From Parelaphostrongylus tenuis (taxonomy: Eukaryota; Nematoda; Chromadorea; Rhabditida; Metastrongylidae): a stretch of DNA of 64,000 bases. Positions 24,601 through 33,734 of the stretch are shown one piece after another; the first letter of the stretch is position 1; each line of letters starts with the position of its first letter. Below the pieces are notes generated by a model. The model had not been told where the DNA came from. It did no database searches and saw only the letters and a program-made list of their open reading frames with translations. Location: positions 1 to 64,000 of the forward strand of contig JAHQIW010007084.1 in the NCBI GenBank assembly GCA_019055375.1, written 5' to 3'. A program made the position numbers and the translations under genes.

Positions 24601-25561
24601 CGCCTATACAGTCAGGCAATCGACTTATGAAAATCATCACTCAAATGGATAAAAAAGGATGAAGCTCTCGGCATTGATCAATCCTTGAAGGATGCGCTAT
24701 GCATTCGTCTCCAATTTTTAGCTTCGTTTGAGGTGATTGAATGCATATTTGGCTGTTACTATGAGTCGCAGTGGCCACCTGCTTTACCGAGTCAGCGTTG
24801 CTTATCCTCCCAGACAAGTCTGATACAAGTCTAGTAGACATTTACCGACCCCGGAAGGCTGGATGGCTTGGTGAGCCATGAGCACGAGATCGAACCATCG
24901 ACCTTGTGTCTGACGTGGAGCACCTCTAACCACTGCGCCACATGCGCCCTAACAATTCTCGCTTATATCTGAAAAGCTTACAACATCAGCACTGTTTTGA
25001 TTAATGCACTCATGAAAACTATAAAGAGTGTACCGTTATAATTTATTGAAAAATTTGTCTATAAGTATATATATATATATATATATTTATTTATTTATTA
25101 TTTATTTATTTACGCGATATTATCGTATGACAATGAATTTCGATAGGATCGATCAATATATGCCTGACTGAGAATTTGTGTTCTTGAGAGTAAAAGTCGT
25201 CTAATAGTGCATGTTGCTTTTAGAATGGGTATAATACCTATCATTATGTGTTTTGAACTCAACAAATTTCTCGGTTCGGGAATGATCTTCGCATGTGGTA
25301 CCATTTATGGATTTATGGCGATTGGCAAGAAGGTCAGTCAGACATTTTCATTTGTTCTTCTCTGAAGATCTAGTTGCTAGCATATCAGACTACTCTATCA
25401 TGCCAAAATCAGCATTTTCGTAGCTTCTCGTCAAGATTTGCTTGGTTGTACAACGAATTTTCCTGTTCATATTTTGGCGTTTTCAGGCTGACCGTGGTAC
25501 AATGATGGCAGCTGGTGATCCAGCATGGAGTCCACAAGTAAATCAGCCTTCAGTATCATAG
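18649..25561 (+). CDS. Flower / CACFD1 family membrane protein (166 aa)
   Basis: Five exons: 18,649-18,719, 20,937-21,056, 21,141-21,266, 25,224-25,332 and 25,487-25,561. They sum to 501 nt, with consistent phases (2, 2, 2, 0). The product matches the Flower family in order and length (human CACFD1 is about 172 aa): a short N-terminal tail ending NANFPWWVRFLAKG, a first membrane span (GIIGGFFAIFFGALGLLSL), a second span with the family signature ALEAPFCCMF, then GIIPIIMCFELN, a last span and the GKK turn, and a polar tail ending in Ser. The acidic residue of LEAPFCC (Glu74) corresponds to the glutamate implicated in calcium permeation in fly Flower. Family members sit in synaptic vesicle and plasma membranes. 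A TTTCAG acceptor ends seven bases before the ATG, as for trans-splicing. Introns 1 and 3 are 2.2 and 4.0 kb and full of repeats. Confidence 0.93.
18880..20000. repeat. Dispersed repeat blocks in Flower intron 1
   Basis: Blocks here (for example AAAAGAAGATTGGGTTTCGC near 19,075 and a GTGAAATGCAATTTCATTCT stretch near 19,210) recur with differences at 20,160-20,500, 36,500-36,800 and 45,060-45,250. They look like internal parts of the MITE family described at 20,005. A reversed SINE family 3 fragment lies at 19,795-19,860. Confidence 0.5.
20005..20553. mobile_element. Non-autonomous DNA transposon (MITE), GCGGAC terminal repeats
   Basis: A 14-base perfect terminal inverted repeat bounds 549 bases: AACTCTTTGCGGAC at 20,005 and its complement GTCCGCAAAGAGTT at 20,540-20,553. 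The interior has repeated sub-blocks (a TTTTCACTCTCACAGTACGC-like block, then GAGATTTAAGCTTTCGAACG). The same end motif and sub-blocks occur at 59,795-60,316, and an isolated right end (CTCACCGTCCGCAAAGG) lies near 36,860. No coding capacity is visible. A clear target-site duplication was not found. Confidence 0.7.
21380..22160. repeat. Dispersed repeat with internal fold-back (21,695-21,906)
   Basis: Flower intron 3 opens with the same dispersed family (CATTCAAAAGCTTAGATCTC and similar). Nested in it are two 48-base arms, 21,695-21,742 and 21,859-21,906, that are near-complete reverse complements (both can be read TTGAATTCACATnCGTGAGC) around a loop of 116 bases. Confidence 0.6.
22239..22440 (+). 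repeat. SINE family 2 copy (tRNA-derived)
   Basis: The head GCGCTGTGGCTAAGTGGTTG is Ser/Leu-tRNA-like with an A box. It is followed by CTCTATGGATAGCCACAGCC, GATTGCAAGGCGACGCGC and a CTCAAGAAGACGAGAAAACG tail. Confidence 0.75.
22640..22870 (+). repeat. SINE family 2 copy (tRNA-derived)
   Basis: The head GTGCCGTGGCCAAGTGGTTG leads to GCTTTATGGAACGTCACAGC, CAACCAGTATTCTAAAAGAG and a CGGATCAATAGAGTGTAAAG end. It is in the same orientation as the copy 200 bases upstream. Confidence 0.75.
23535..23650 (-). repeat. SINE family 5 fragment (tRNA-derived)
   Basis: On the minus strand GCGGTGGCCTCAGTGGTGGA leads to a B-box GCGGGTTCAACTC and a CTTTTGCTTACTACTCATTC tail. A partner in plus orientation lies at 55,860-55,965. 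Confidence 0.6.
23700..24640. other. Flower intron 3, no recognised element
   Basis: This is AT-rich intron sequence between SINE copies. I found no exon in phase with the Flower model and no repeat block shared with other parts of the window. Confidence 0.4.
24652..24950 (-). repeat. SINE family 1 copy, reversed
   Basis: The minus strand reads GGGCGCATGTGGCGCAGTGG at the head (A box TGGCGCAGTGG), then a GGTTCGATCTCGTGCTC B box, GCCATCCAGCCTTCC-like text, GACTTGTATCAGACTTGTCT, and an end near GAAGACGAATGCATAGCGCA. This is the most abundant SINE of the window, about 290 bases long. Confidence 0.8.
25065..25112. repeat. AT / TTTA microsatellite
   Basis: A run of about ten TA units passes into TTTATTTATTTATT repeats in the 3' part of Flower intron 3. 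Confidence 0.9.
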
Positions 25562-26185
25562 GCGTTGAGGGGACCCTATTTTCTTGTTGAACTGTCCTGT
25601 TTCCGAGAACCGAGTCATCTGTTTATTTATAACTGGACTAACATACAGGTGTCTATAATTTCCGTGTTGGCGCTTAATAACGCACGATAGAATTCTTTTT
25701 TCCTGATGAGTCACATTTGTCTGTGAAGCGTTCCACTTTGTTATATTCTATTCATTTTCTCATTGATGCTTTGTTCGTTCATAGTACTGAGATTCTGTTA
25801 CACGTTTTGTATTGCTATCAAAAGGAGCGGAATTTTGTGGGCGACAACGCTTATCTCATGCTAAACTGGTTTAAAATATCATGCCACTCAATGGATGCAT
25901 TGAAGGTTGTGAAGGTGTAAAGGTTTGAACATTCTTCCCTCTATGTACACTACCTCAAATATTTTTATCTACACTCAAAATTACATGTACCGAGATGTGA
26001 TGCTAAAGAACAAAAGAGATTTTCGCTAACACAAGATATATCAGACTATTACCCGACTACAATCAATGGATACAACACAAAGGCATCAAAGTAATAAATT
26101 TCGTGCTAAGTGAGATATGTACTTTTGGAATACGATCCACATTGATAGTGACTAAAACACGTTGACCTTATCCGTTGTTTGAACG

Positions 26186-27547
26186 CTACAATGCTACGTG
26201 TTGGAGCCTTTGGTCGTATTCACTGCTTTGGTCAGTAGGCAATGCCGCGCCAGCGGTAAGCCGATCTACAATCATACGAGTAATGTTTGTGAATGCCTTA
26301 CCAAATCGAGAAGAAGATTCGGAATAACAAAAGATAAATGATAAGGTGAACATACCCGAAGAAGGTCAGCAACATTCAGGGTCCACAACTCTAGCATATG
26401 AGGTTGAAGAGCGATGAATTTCTGCAAAGAATAATAACGGAAAGTAGAATAGGATCGAACAAAGTCACTAACTGTGGCTATCTTGCTCCTCGGAAATATC
26501 AATCGTTCATTTACCAGAATGCAATTAACTCCTTCATCATCTTCAACAGGTATTATCTTATATCGACGCGTAGCCTCTGTTTCGAGCACCTACAACAAGG
26601 ATTTCTATCCGTTTCCCACAGCTTCTACCCACAATCTTTGGCTGGACCCATTAGCTAAACAATATGTATGAACAAACCTTGAGAATATGCTGCCCTTCCC
26701 TACTGGTTCCAATAGCCAGTATTTCCGGAGCAACAACTGCAACGTAATATTTAAGGCACTGAGCTTTATCTGACATGTGAATAGGAACCACGACATGATC
26801 ACAAAACACTCGCGCAACTGCCTGAATGATCACGATTTAGAGAAATCATTTTTTCTGGATAAATGAAAAAATCGTTGAAAAATAAAACTATGAACTCACT
26901 TTGGCGCCTTCGAAATTAGTACCGTGTTTACGAACACCAACGAAAATTTCGCTTCCCGTAAAGAAAACATCTCCGCCGTCTAAGACAACGGTTTTTCCAT
27001 CCACAATATCAGGGCATTCTTCTATAGAACAACAGTACGTTGATAGTATACAACGTAACTGTAAATATACGATTTAAAGAGAATCATTTGTAACAATATG
27101 TGGCGTATTAATGTTTCTATAAGCTTTGCATATGAGTGCCTTGAATCTCATCTTCTGAATTATAGCGAAGCGCAAAACATATGAAATTTTTTCTAGAGAA
27201 CCTACGGAATGGTAACCTCAATATGCGAAATGCCCGGGTTTCTTGGCCTACATAAAAAAGTGGTTCCACAAATTGACACTGCTGCATCGCCAATCAACAG
27301 TGCCGAAACAGGTGCTCCATCGTCCAGGCAGTGTTCATTCACTATGAGACCTTAACTGCAACTCTTTCAAAATCTTGTAGGAAAAAAAAATTTGTAATCA
27401 AGGATAGGAGAAATTACCAGCCTCACGCAGCGTCTCAATAATTCCTTCACTTTGTTTCCGTAAAGAACTAGTATCCAATATAGTTTTCTTGTTAGGAAAT
27501 GTGAGCGTGTTTGGAACTGTGACCACAATAGCATGTGAGAAGTCCAT
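26186..27547 (-). CDS. DDAH-fold protein lacking the catalytic His and Cys (286 aa)
   Basis: Seven exons on the minus strand: 27,547-27,418, 27,350-27,217, 27,058-26,900, 26,821-26,678, 26,589-26,473, 26,421-26,356 and 26,296-26,186. They total 861 nt with phases 1,0,0,0,0,0. The length equals human DDAH1 (285 aa), and the backbone is that of dimethylarginine dimethylaminohydrolases: FSHAIVVTVP start, GDAAV and RPRNPG in the N-terminal third, VVLDGGDVFFTGSEIFVG (about 112-129), LAIGTSREGQ (about 175-184), and VNCILVN near 206. Residues the enzyme needs are gone. The His of the family's LHLK motif is Cys163 (AQCLKYY); the nucleophile region LTCCS reads LTAGA (263-267); and the usual PDxxFVED reads PVSALLIGD. 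The last two exon junctions are the least certain. Exon 2 uses acceptor GTTAAG and exon 7 GGTAAG, both chosen to keep phase. An intact frame argues for a maintained non-hydrolytic role rather than recent decay. Confidence 0.8.
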
Positions 27548-27963
27548 TTTTACAGCTGTACGCGTCGATATCAAACACCTGCCACATTTCATTAAACTTT
27601 ATAATCCCTTAGATATGATTAAACCGTTTGAAGAATAATTGAGCGATAAGATAAGAGCATTAACAGAATTAGACCGATAGCACCGAGATAGTAATATTAC
27701 TGCGCAAGCGGAAATATGTGTCAAAGATATCGTAATAATTGCACAAGATTTAAGTTTTCTCACCAGATTAGTTAATTTTTCAAAGCAGAAATTGTACAGC
27801 TTCTCAAAACAATGGTAATGAATACATACCTCTTTCAAATTTTTCCGAAGAGAAAGGCAAGAAACCTCGCAAAACCTACTGGTTTTTCTTCAACATAATT
27901 CCCTCATTTCCATTGCATTAAATTTCAACCAAATGATTACTTGTTATAAATACGAGTTCATTA

Positions 27964-28235
27964 GAGCGTATGTGGCGCCGTGGTTAGAGGTACTCTGAGT
28001 CGTGCACAAAGTCATGGTTCCATTCGCGCTCGTGGCTCACCGAACCTTCCATCTCTCCGGAATCGGTGATTTGGCACCAGACTTGTCTGACATGATAAGC
28101 ATCACTGACTTGAAACATCGTTAGGTCATCGCCATCGTTTTAGATATGCATTTAATCACCTCAGACGAATTTGAAAATTGAAGATGAATGCATGGCGCAC
28201 CTTCTAAGGATTGACCAAGGCCAGGAGCTTTGTCG
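27964..28235 (+). repeat. SINE family 1 copy
   Basis: The head GTATGTGGCGCCGTGGTTAG is followed by GCGCTCGTGGCTCACCGAAC, TGGCACCAGACTTGTCTGAC and the GATGAATGCATGGCGCACCT end. Confidence 0.8.
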
Positions 28236-30700
28236 TTTTTAGCTTTACATGTTCATTTCGTTTCATGTGATAGTGTAGATTAATTACAATTTCACATACT
28301 CCTTACCTTTTGCATTCAAATAATGACTTTCAACAATTGCTATTCATCAAAATGTTGTGCGCTTCAAATTCAGATCTCACTGTTTGGTATTCAACATCCT
28401 CCTACAAACTTCTATTACTGAGAGATCCCATGCCAATTATGGAACATGAAAACCAAAAGCAAAATTGTAGTGGAGTTGAGAAAAAGGTAACAGTAGAGCA
28501 TTCTATGAATTGGGGAGACTGGATTCACCCCATACAAATCTGGTACCAATTACCTGAGTCCTAAAGGAAACGGAGTTGGTCAGCCTTGGAAGTGACCGAA
28601 CCAGTATTGCGATGGTGATTAACTGCACCAACATCAGTCCGCTACCTGCGCCCTAGCAAGTGGATTTATGGAATAAAATCTTCGTTTTACTGTGCTGTGA
28701 TAGTGAGCTTTCGGTGTGCATATAGACAAAGTCTTAAATGCGTTAGAACTTCTGCACACACGAGGAATCTATCCTGCATGTCTACCTGACAAATGTTGTG
28801 CATCAAGTAACTGGAAAGAACATGAAAGTTGAATTGGGGCCACCTTCAACAAATAAGTACCCCCTGCACTCTGGAAAAGCCAAGCAAGGCAACTGCGTGC
28901 TCCGTGCCAAAATGGCAAACATGAGAAGCCTCTTCTAAGTGTGGCTTTTGATGCCGTCAATATCATGACCATTCTGAACTGGCTATGATTGACAAAAGAA
29001 ATCGCTCAACAAAAGCAGTTAATGACATCATGGAAACACTGGTCGTCAAGAATACTATCCTAAAATATTCGGCAAAGTAGATGTTATAGTCTACCCATAA
29101 AAATCGATGGTACTTTTCTTTATCGTGCCAGGATTTTTGAAGGGACCTCTTCTACTGGACAGAATTTTTTCACGAGAGTTCGAGCAACCATTCCAAAGCT
29201 TAAATTTCGGAAAAATCAAAAATTCACTCTATTCATATAAGTTTTCTCAGATAGCTGTAGCACTGAGAAAGACATGATTCACATGCGTTGAGCATTATTC
29301 AGAATAGAGTTTTTCATCCAGACTATCAACTAGATAGCGTAAATCTAGAAGATTTCAAAAAGGTACTTTTTTACAGAAGCGCCTTTTTACAACGCTGTAG
29401 CAAGGAAAACGGAATTGTGTTCCACACGCGTTGAGCGTTATCGCACATATACGTCGCAGGATGAGAATTCTCCCTTATTAGTAATCGCTGGATAGCGCAA
29501 ATCTCACAGATTTCTAATGTGTAGTTGCTTTTCAGCAAGGCCTTTTTATAGTGCTGTAGCAGGGAGAATCAGTTTGTCTTTCACACACGTCGCAAGCTAT
29601 TGCACGTTTTCGTTATTCATTTGAGAATTTTTTCATCCGTTTCGAAAAGATTACAATGCTTTCCTATATTGAAAGTGTAGAGGAAACTTTGTTCAATCGT
29701 TTTGTTAGCTTAGATAGTTCATTCTCATTTTATATTGCCAAATAAACGCGCAACTAGGAATAAGTCTAAGACTGAACACCCTAAGCCTATGCACGAAAAA
29801 TTTATAACTTGTAGAGAAAATCATAGAGTATCAAATTCATATATTTTGTCGGAAGTTTCTCTTGAAAGGGAGAAAAAACTATGAATTAAATAACAAAAAT
29901 CAGACGCCAGATGCGAATCGTGCTGCATGATCGATCGATCGTTTAAGCATTGACAGCTACTCATACAGCATAACCGATAAGAAATGCGCGGCGTGTTTGA
30001 AGCTTGATCTTATATTCCCTGCTACAGTGAAGCAAACGATCTATCCAGAAAACGAGCAGTGTTGGAATCGCCGAAACTTACGCTATAGAATGGCTACTAA
30101 TCGTCTAGGAGAAGAGCTCTGTCCTGCAACATATACGCACAGATGAAACACAAGTTCATTTCCTGCACTAAAATGCTGTGAAGAAGCCGTTTTGAGAAAC
30201 GAATACGCTTTTGAAATCTACGAGATTTTGCTATCGAATGATTATTGACAATTTAAGGACGGTTCATCCTGAGAAATATAAGTCCGAGAAAGCGCGAGCG
30301 TATGGGACACAATTATTCTAAATATTACAGCGCTGTAAGAAGGCTTTTCAGAAAAACCAACACCTATTTGAAATCTTCGAGATTTAAGCTTTCGAATGAC
30401 TACTCGAAGTTCAGTGGAATGCCTTTATCTAGCGGAAAATTCTACTTCAAAAATCCCTACCTGTTAACGAAAAAGTACCAAACCGATTCCTCTGAGTAGG
30501 TGATGAACTGAATCGGAAGTATACCGTCGAAAAGACACGGCCAAGGGCAACTATAGAGATTTTCGTTTATATGCTCCTAAACTAACCTGTGGCGAGTACG
30601 AGATTTTAAGACGTTATATGGACTTAGACAACTTTAACAAAAAAGAGTGAACGTCTGAGGAACGACTATACACTGGGAGAAGCATACATACATACATAGT
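28236..30700. other. Intergenic: unassigned sequence, then dispersed MITE-like repeats
   Basis: Between 28,240 and 29,120 I recognise no gene. A plus frame at 28,310-28,564 is open but resembles nothing, and the CCCTGCACTCTGGAAAAGCC region near 28,865 has the look of a decayed mobile-element frame without a clear family. From 29,130 to 30,480 several units of the dispersed family of 20,005 occur, each with a block like TGCTGTAGCAGGGAGAATC followed by a GTTTCACACACG-like block. Confidence 0.45.
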
Positions 30701-30714
30701 GATGTAGAGTGATT

Positions 30715-30815
30715 CAAAATTTTTGCGTTAGCTGGGACTCGAACCCGCATATCACTCTATCCAGGAGCACGTGCTCTAACCCATTGCACTATTGAATTAC
30801 GTTGTAAAAAAAAGT
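30715..30815 (-). repeat. tRNA-derived element
   Basis: The minus strand has TTCAATAGTGCAATGGGTTA, GAGCACGTGCTCCTGG and a B-box GCGGGTTCGAGTCCCAGC. There is no paired acceptor stem, so I do not call it a functional tRNA. Confidence 0.55.
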
Positions 30816-31139
30816 AGTGCAGATCGTAGAATCTCCTGCATACTGCAAAGTTGAAACACTATTAAGCCGAAATATGTTTGTCAATCAGTACTATTTGTTG
30901 TTAGAAAATTAGTCTCATTGCTAATACGATGGTCGATACTTAGATTTCGTCGGAACCCAAAAATACTTTCCTTCTTTAGGTTTTTCAGAAAAAAAATCGT
31001 TCTCAGTAAGTTGCCACCTAGAAATAGAAATAGTGCGTCCACTGTTTCAGCTTGAAGATAAACCTTGAGATAGATAAAAATTAAAAACTGAGCTGTGCCC
31101 CTACAGCAATGTCCCCACGAGTTCGGAGTCGGACGACCC

Positions 31140-31290
31140 GCGCGGTATTGAAGTGGGTGGTCCATCTGGGGAACCACTCGAGGGGATCCGTTTGAGGGCG
31201 ACCCTGGGGTTCAGTTTGAGGGACCACTATAGGGGTCCCTTTGGAGACCATCCTAGGGTCAATTTGGGGGACCATCCTGGGGATGGTATA
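31140..31290. repeat. GC-rich degenerate minisatellite
   Basis: Short units of the form GGGACCATCCTGGGG, GGTCAATTTGGGGGACC and GGGTTCAGTTTGAGGGACC follow one another with changes. The local base composition is far richer in G than the flanks. Confidence 0.65.
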
Positions 31291-31884
31291 TAATGGCGCA
31301 TCGATTGATAGAAGCAAGGAGTAATCGAATCTTTGAGGTGGCGGCGACTTGATCTGGACTCCTCGGTCGATAAGAGAAAAAATTTCGAATTACAACGAGT
31401 ACTTAGAATCGTGGTCACATCCACCTCGCCACCATTATCTCTTAGAGATGCAGTCCACCAATTTCGACTCGAGACAATTCGTAGATCAAAGAAACGATTT
31501 GAATAGAAAACACAAAGCAACGGGTGTGTTTAGATCAAACGACAAGACTCAAAGGTGACGAGTCAACGCGATAATAATTTCACTTTACATCGGTTGCCTG
31601 AAATCCTGATAAATGTTTTCTCCGCGATGGTCCTGCGACGATTTCCTTGATATTCAGGCGCTCTTACTCTAGAGCAAAAGTGTTACCAGCTGTGTTGGCG
31701 ATCTTGTCCTCAGTCATGCTATTCGCTTGTTTATATAGCTTTTCTCTATCGTTATAAAGCACCAGTGATTAGATCGGCTCGTAACTAGTGATTAAATGTA
31801 CTAAGGGATGGTCGTAAAGCGATTCACCTGATTTTCAGGCCAGGCTAGTGTGGAACGATAGCCGACGGGCTGTGTGTTGGTGGT

Positions 31885-31925
31885 CGTCCTACTTACTTAC
31901 TTACTTACCTGTTTACTTACTTGTT
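31885..31925. repeat. ACTT tetranucleotide repeat
   Basis: Repeated ACTT units (CTACTTACTTACTTACTTAC) with one interruption, then GTTTACTTACTTG. Confidence 0.85.
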
Positions 31926-32329
31926 AACATAGGTTTTTGTCGGGTCTTTCATTGACGTGTTTGAGACATATCAATTTGAAACAAGCTTACGGACAGACAT
32001 TCGAAGGATTCGTGGCTAAGCTCTTCGATTTGCGATGGTGGCTTGGATCGTCGGCGCTTGGATGGCTCGGAGCCGCACCGGCCAGCGGTCGAGTTCCTCT
32101 TTGCCTTCTCGTATCCTCACCCCTTACTCTTCTTTATCCTTAGTTTTTTGGACCTTTAACTTCTCTACATCCTCAGTCATATGAGTTATATGCTTTCTAA
32201 AGAAGCCCCCCCCCCCCCCAACCTTCCCTAACCGGTGGGGCTTTGCTGGCTTGTTTCCGTACCGACAATAAATCGACTTTGTCCTTACTTCTCTGAATCT
32301 CCAACTTCAGCAGCCTCAACCAGGCTCCC

Positions 32330-32605
32330 GAAAATAAGGTGGGTCGGACACGTGATGAGCTTCAACGACAAGCGATGGACGAGAGCCGTTACCGCCTGGA
32401 TTCCTCGGGATATAAAGCTTCCTACACGATGATCACCGACTCGATGGTGCGATTTCTTCACGGGGAGATCAAAAGAAAGATATGATGCTCTACAAATCAA
32501 TAGAGCGAGGAGGACCCACTGGGCTACTCTTGCACGCGATAGGGAAAAATAGAAGTGTTGTTGGTGTCCGCTCGAGTCACTCGACGATCAACGGAACAAC
32601 AGGTA
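32330..32605 (+). pseudogene. Non-LTR retrotransposon (RTE-like) ORF2 C-terminal fragment
   Basis: The plus frame reads IRWVGHVMSFNDKRWTRAV and TAWIPRDIKLPT. After a frameshift and stop it continues SPTRWCDFFTGRSKERYDAL, then RTHWATLARDREK. The WxGHVxRxxDxRWTxxVxxWxPRDxK pattern followed by WxDFF and W..LAxDR is the C-terminal tail of reverse transcriptases of nematode RTE-type LINEs. Internal stops and a frameshift make it a relic. Confidence 0.8.
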
Positions 32606-32805
32606 ATACAGGTGATCCTCAACTTCCATCTTCTGTATCTTCAGTTATCTTGCGAAGAAGCCTGTCGTAGTTGGTGTTTCATTGGATCGCTGGTTCGAAC
32701 CCGCACCCACTTGCAATCGATTCTACCTTTTTGTGTCCTCACGTTTACTTTTCGTATCCTTAGTCCTTTTAGTAGTTGTATCTGCAACTTTTCTGTATCC
32801 CCCTT

Positions 32806-33005
32806 GTTTTGTGTCGCACAAGATTTCGATGGTTCCATCTCGTGCTCATATCTTATCAAGCCATCCATCCCTCCGAGCACCGCGAGTCATTTGTAAAAGC
32901 CAGATACGTATTCAGTTATCTCAAACGAAGTTAGGAATTGAAGACGAATGCATGGCGTATCCCTCAGAAATTGATCAACGCCGAGAGGTGTATCCTTTGA
33001 GTATC
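32806..33005 (+). repeat. SINE family 1 copy, 5'-damaged
   Basis: GTCGCACAAGATTTCGATGG, then CATCTCGTGCTCATATCTTA (decayed B box), CAAGCCATCCATCCCTCCGA, and GAATTGAAGACGAATGCATG with ATTGATCAACGCCGAGAG. The middle of the element is deleted. Confidence 0.75.
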
Positions 33006-33734
33006 CATTTATATAGCTATCAGAGAAGCCGATCGGTGGTGTTTTGCTGGTGGTTGCCGTTCCGAGTAGACATCGCGTTCTTCCATACTATTCTGTATCC
33101 TTGAATTCCTTCTATCCTCAATATTTCTACGTCCTCAGTCGTATCCCTTTTAAAGGTATCGTCTATCTTTAGCCACGTATTTATTCTAAATAAGCCTATC
33201 GTTACTGATTTGCTGACTCGTTCCCCTATCGACTAGCAGTCGAGCTCTTCTTTGCTTTTTTATGATCTCACCTTTACTCTTTTGTATCCTCAACTTTTTG
33301 CGTCCCTAGCTTTTCCGTATCCTCATCTGTACATCCTTCAAAGAATCCGATCGTTGGTGCTGTACTGGCTTGTTGTCGTGCCGACTAGTAATCAAGTTCT
33401 TCTTGACTTTTCTGTCTCCTCCTCATCTCATTTGTTGTTCATTCATATATTTCCCTTTTTTATTGCATATTCGCGACTTGCTCACACCTTACTTTTCTTT
33501 TAGAAATATAGGTTCTTTTCCGTTATGCGGGAGCATTTGGAGAAATGACCTCCTTTGCAGCACGAGGACTTTCCATTGCACTTTTAGCAATCGGAAGAGA
33601 TTTAAGCTTTCGATCTTTGTGCAGCGGAGGGAGTGGGCCCTCTATCCATTTGTTCCCGGATAACGGAAAAGAACCGAATTATATAATAGATATTAGTTTT
33701 AGAATTCAAATTCCTCCTAATCTGCGGTACAACC

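Larger units (their letters stand above)
32030..33480 (+). repeat. Degenerate tandem repeat array with nested insertions
   Basis: A unit of roughly 130-170 bases recurs at about 32,090, 32,225, 32,670, 33,030, 33,190 and 33,345. Each contains a GTTGGTG/GGTGGGGCTT block, TGGCTTGTTxCCGTxCCGAC, then TTCTT..TTTTCTGTATCCTCA. The copies are interrupted by the LINE fragment at 32,330 and the SINE at 32,806. A run of about eleven C lies at 32,208-32,219. Confidence 0.6.

Noticed and set aside
28310..28564. Open plus frame of 84 codons
   Set aside because: No recognisable motif, no splice partners, and decayed mobile-element-like sequence next to it. Probably chance.
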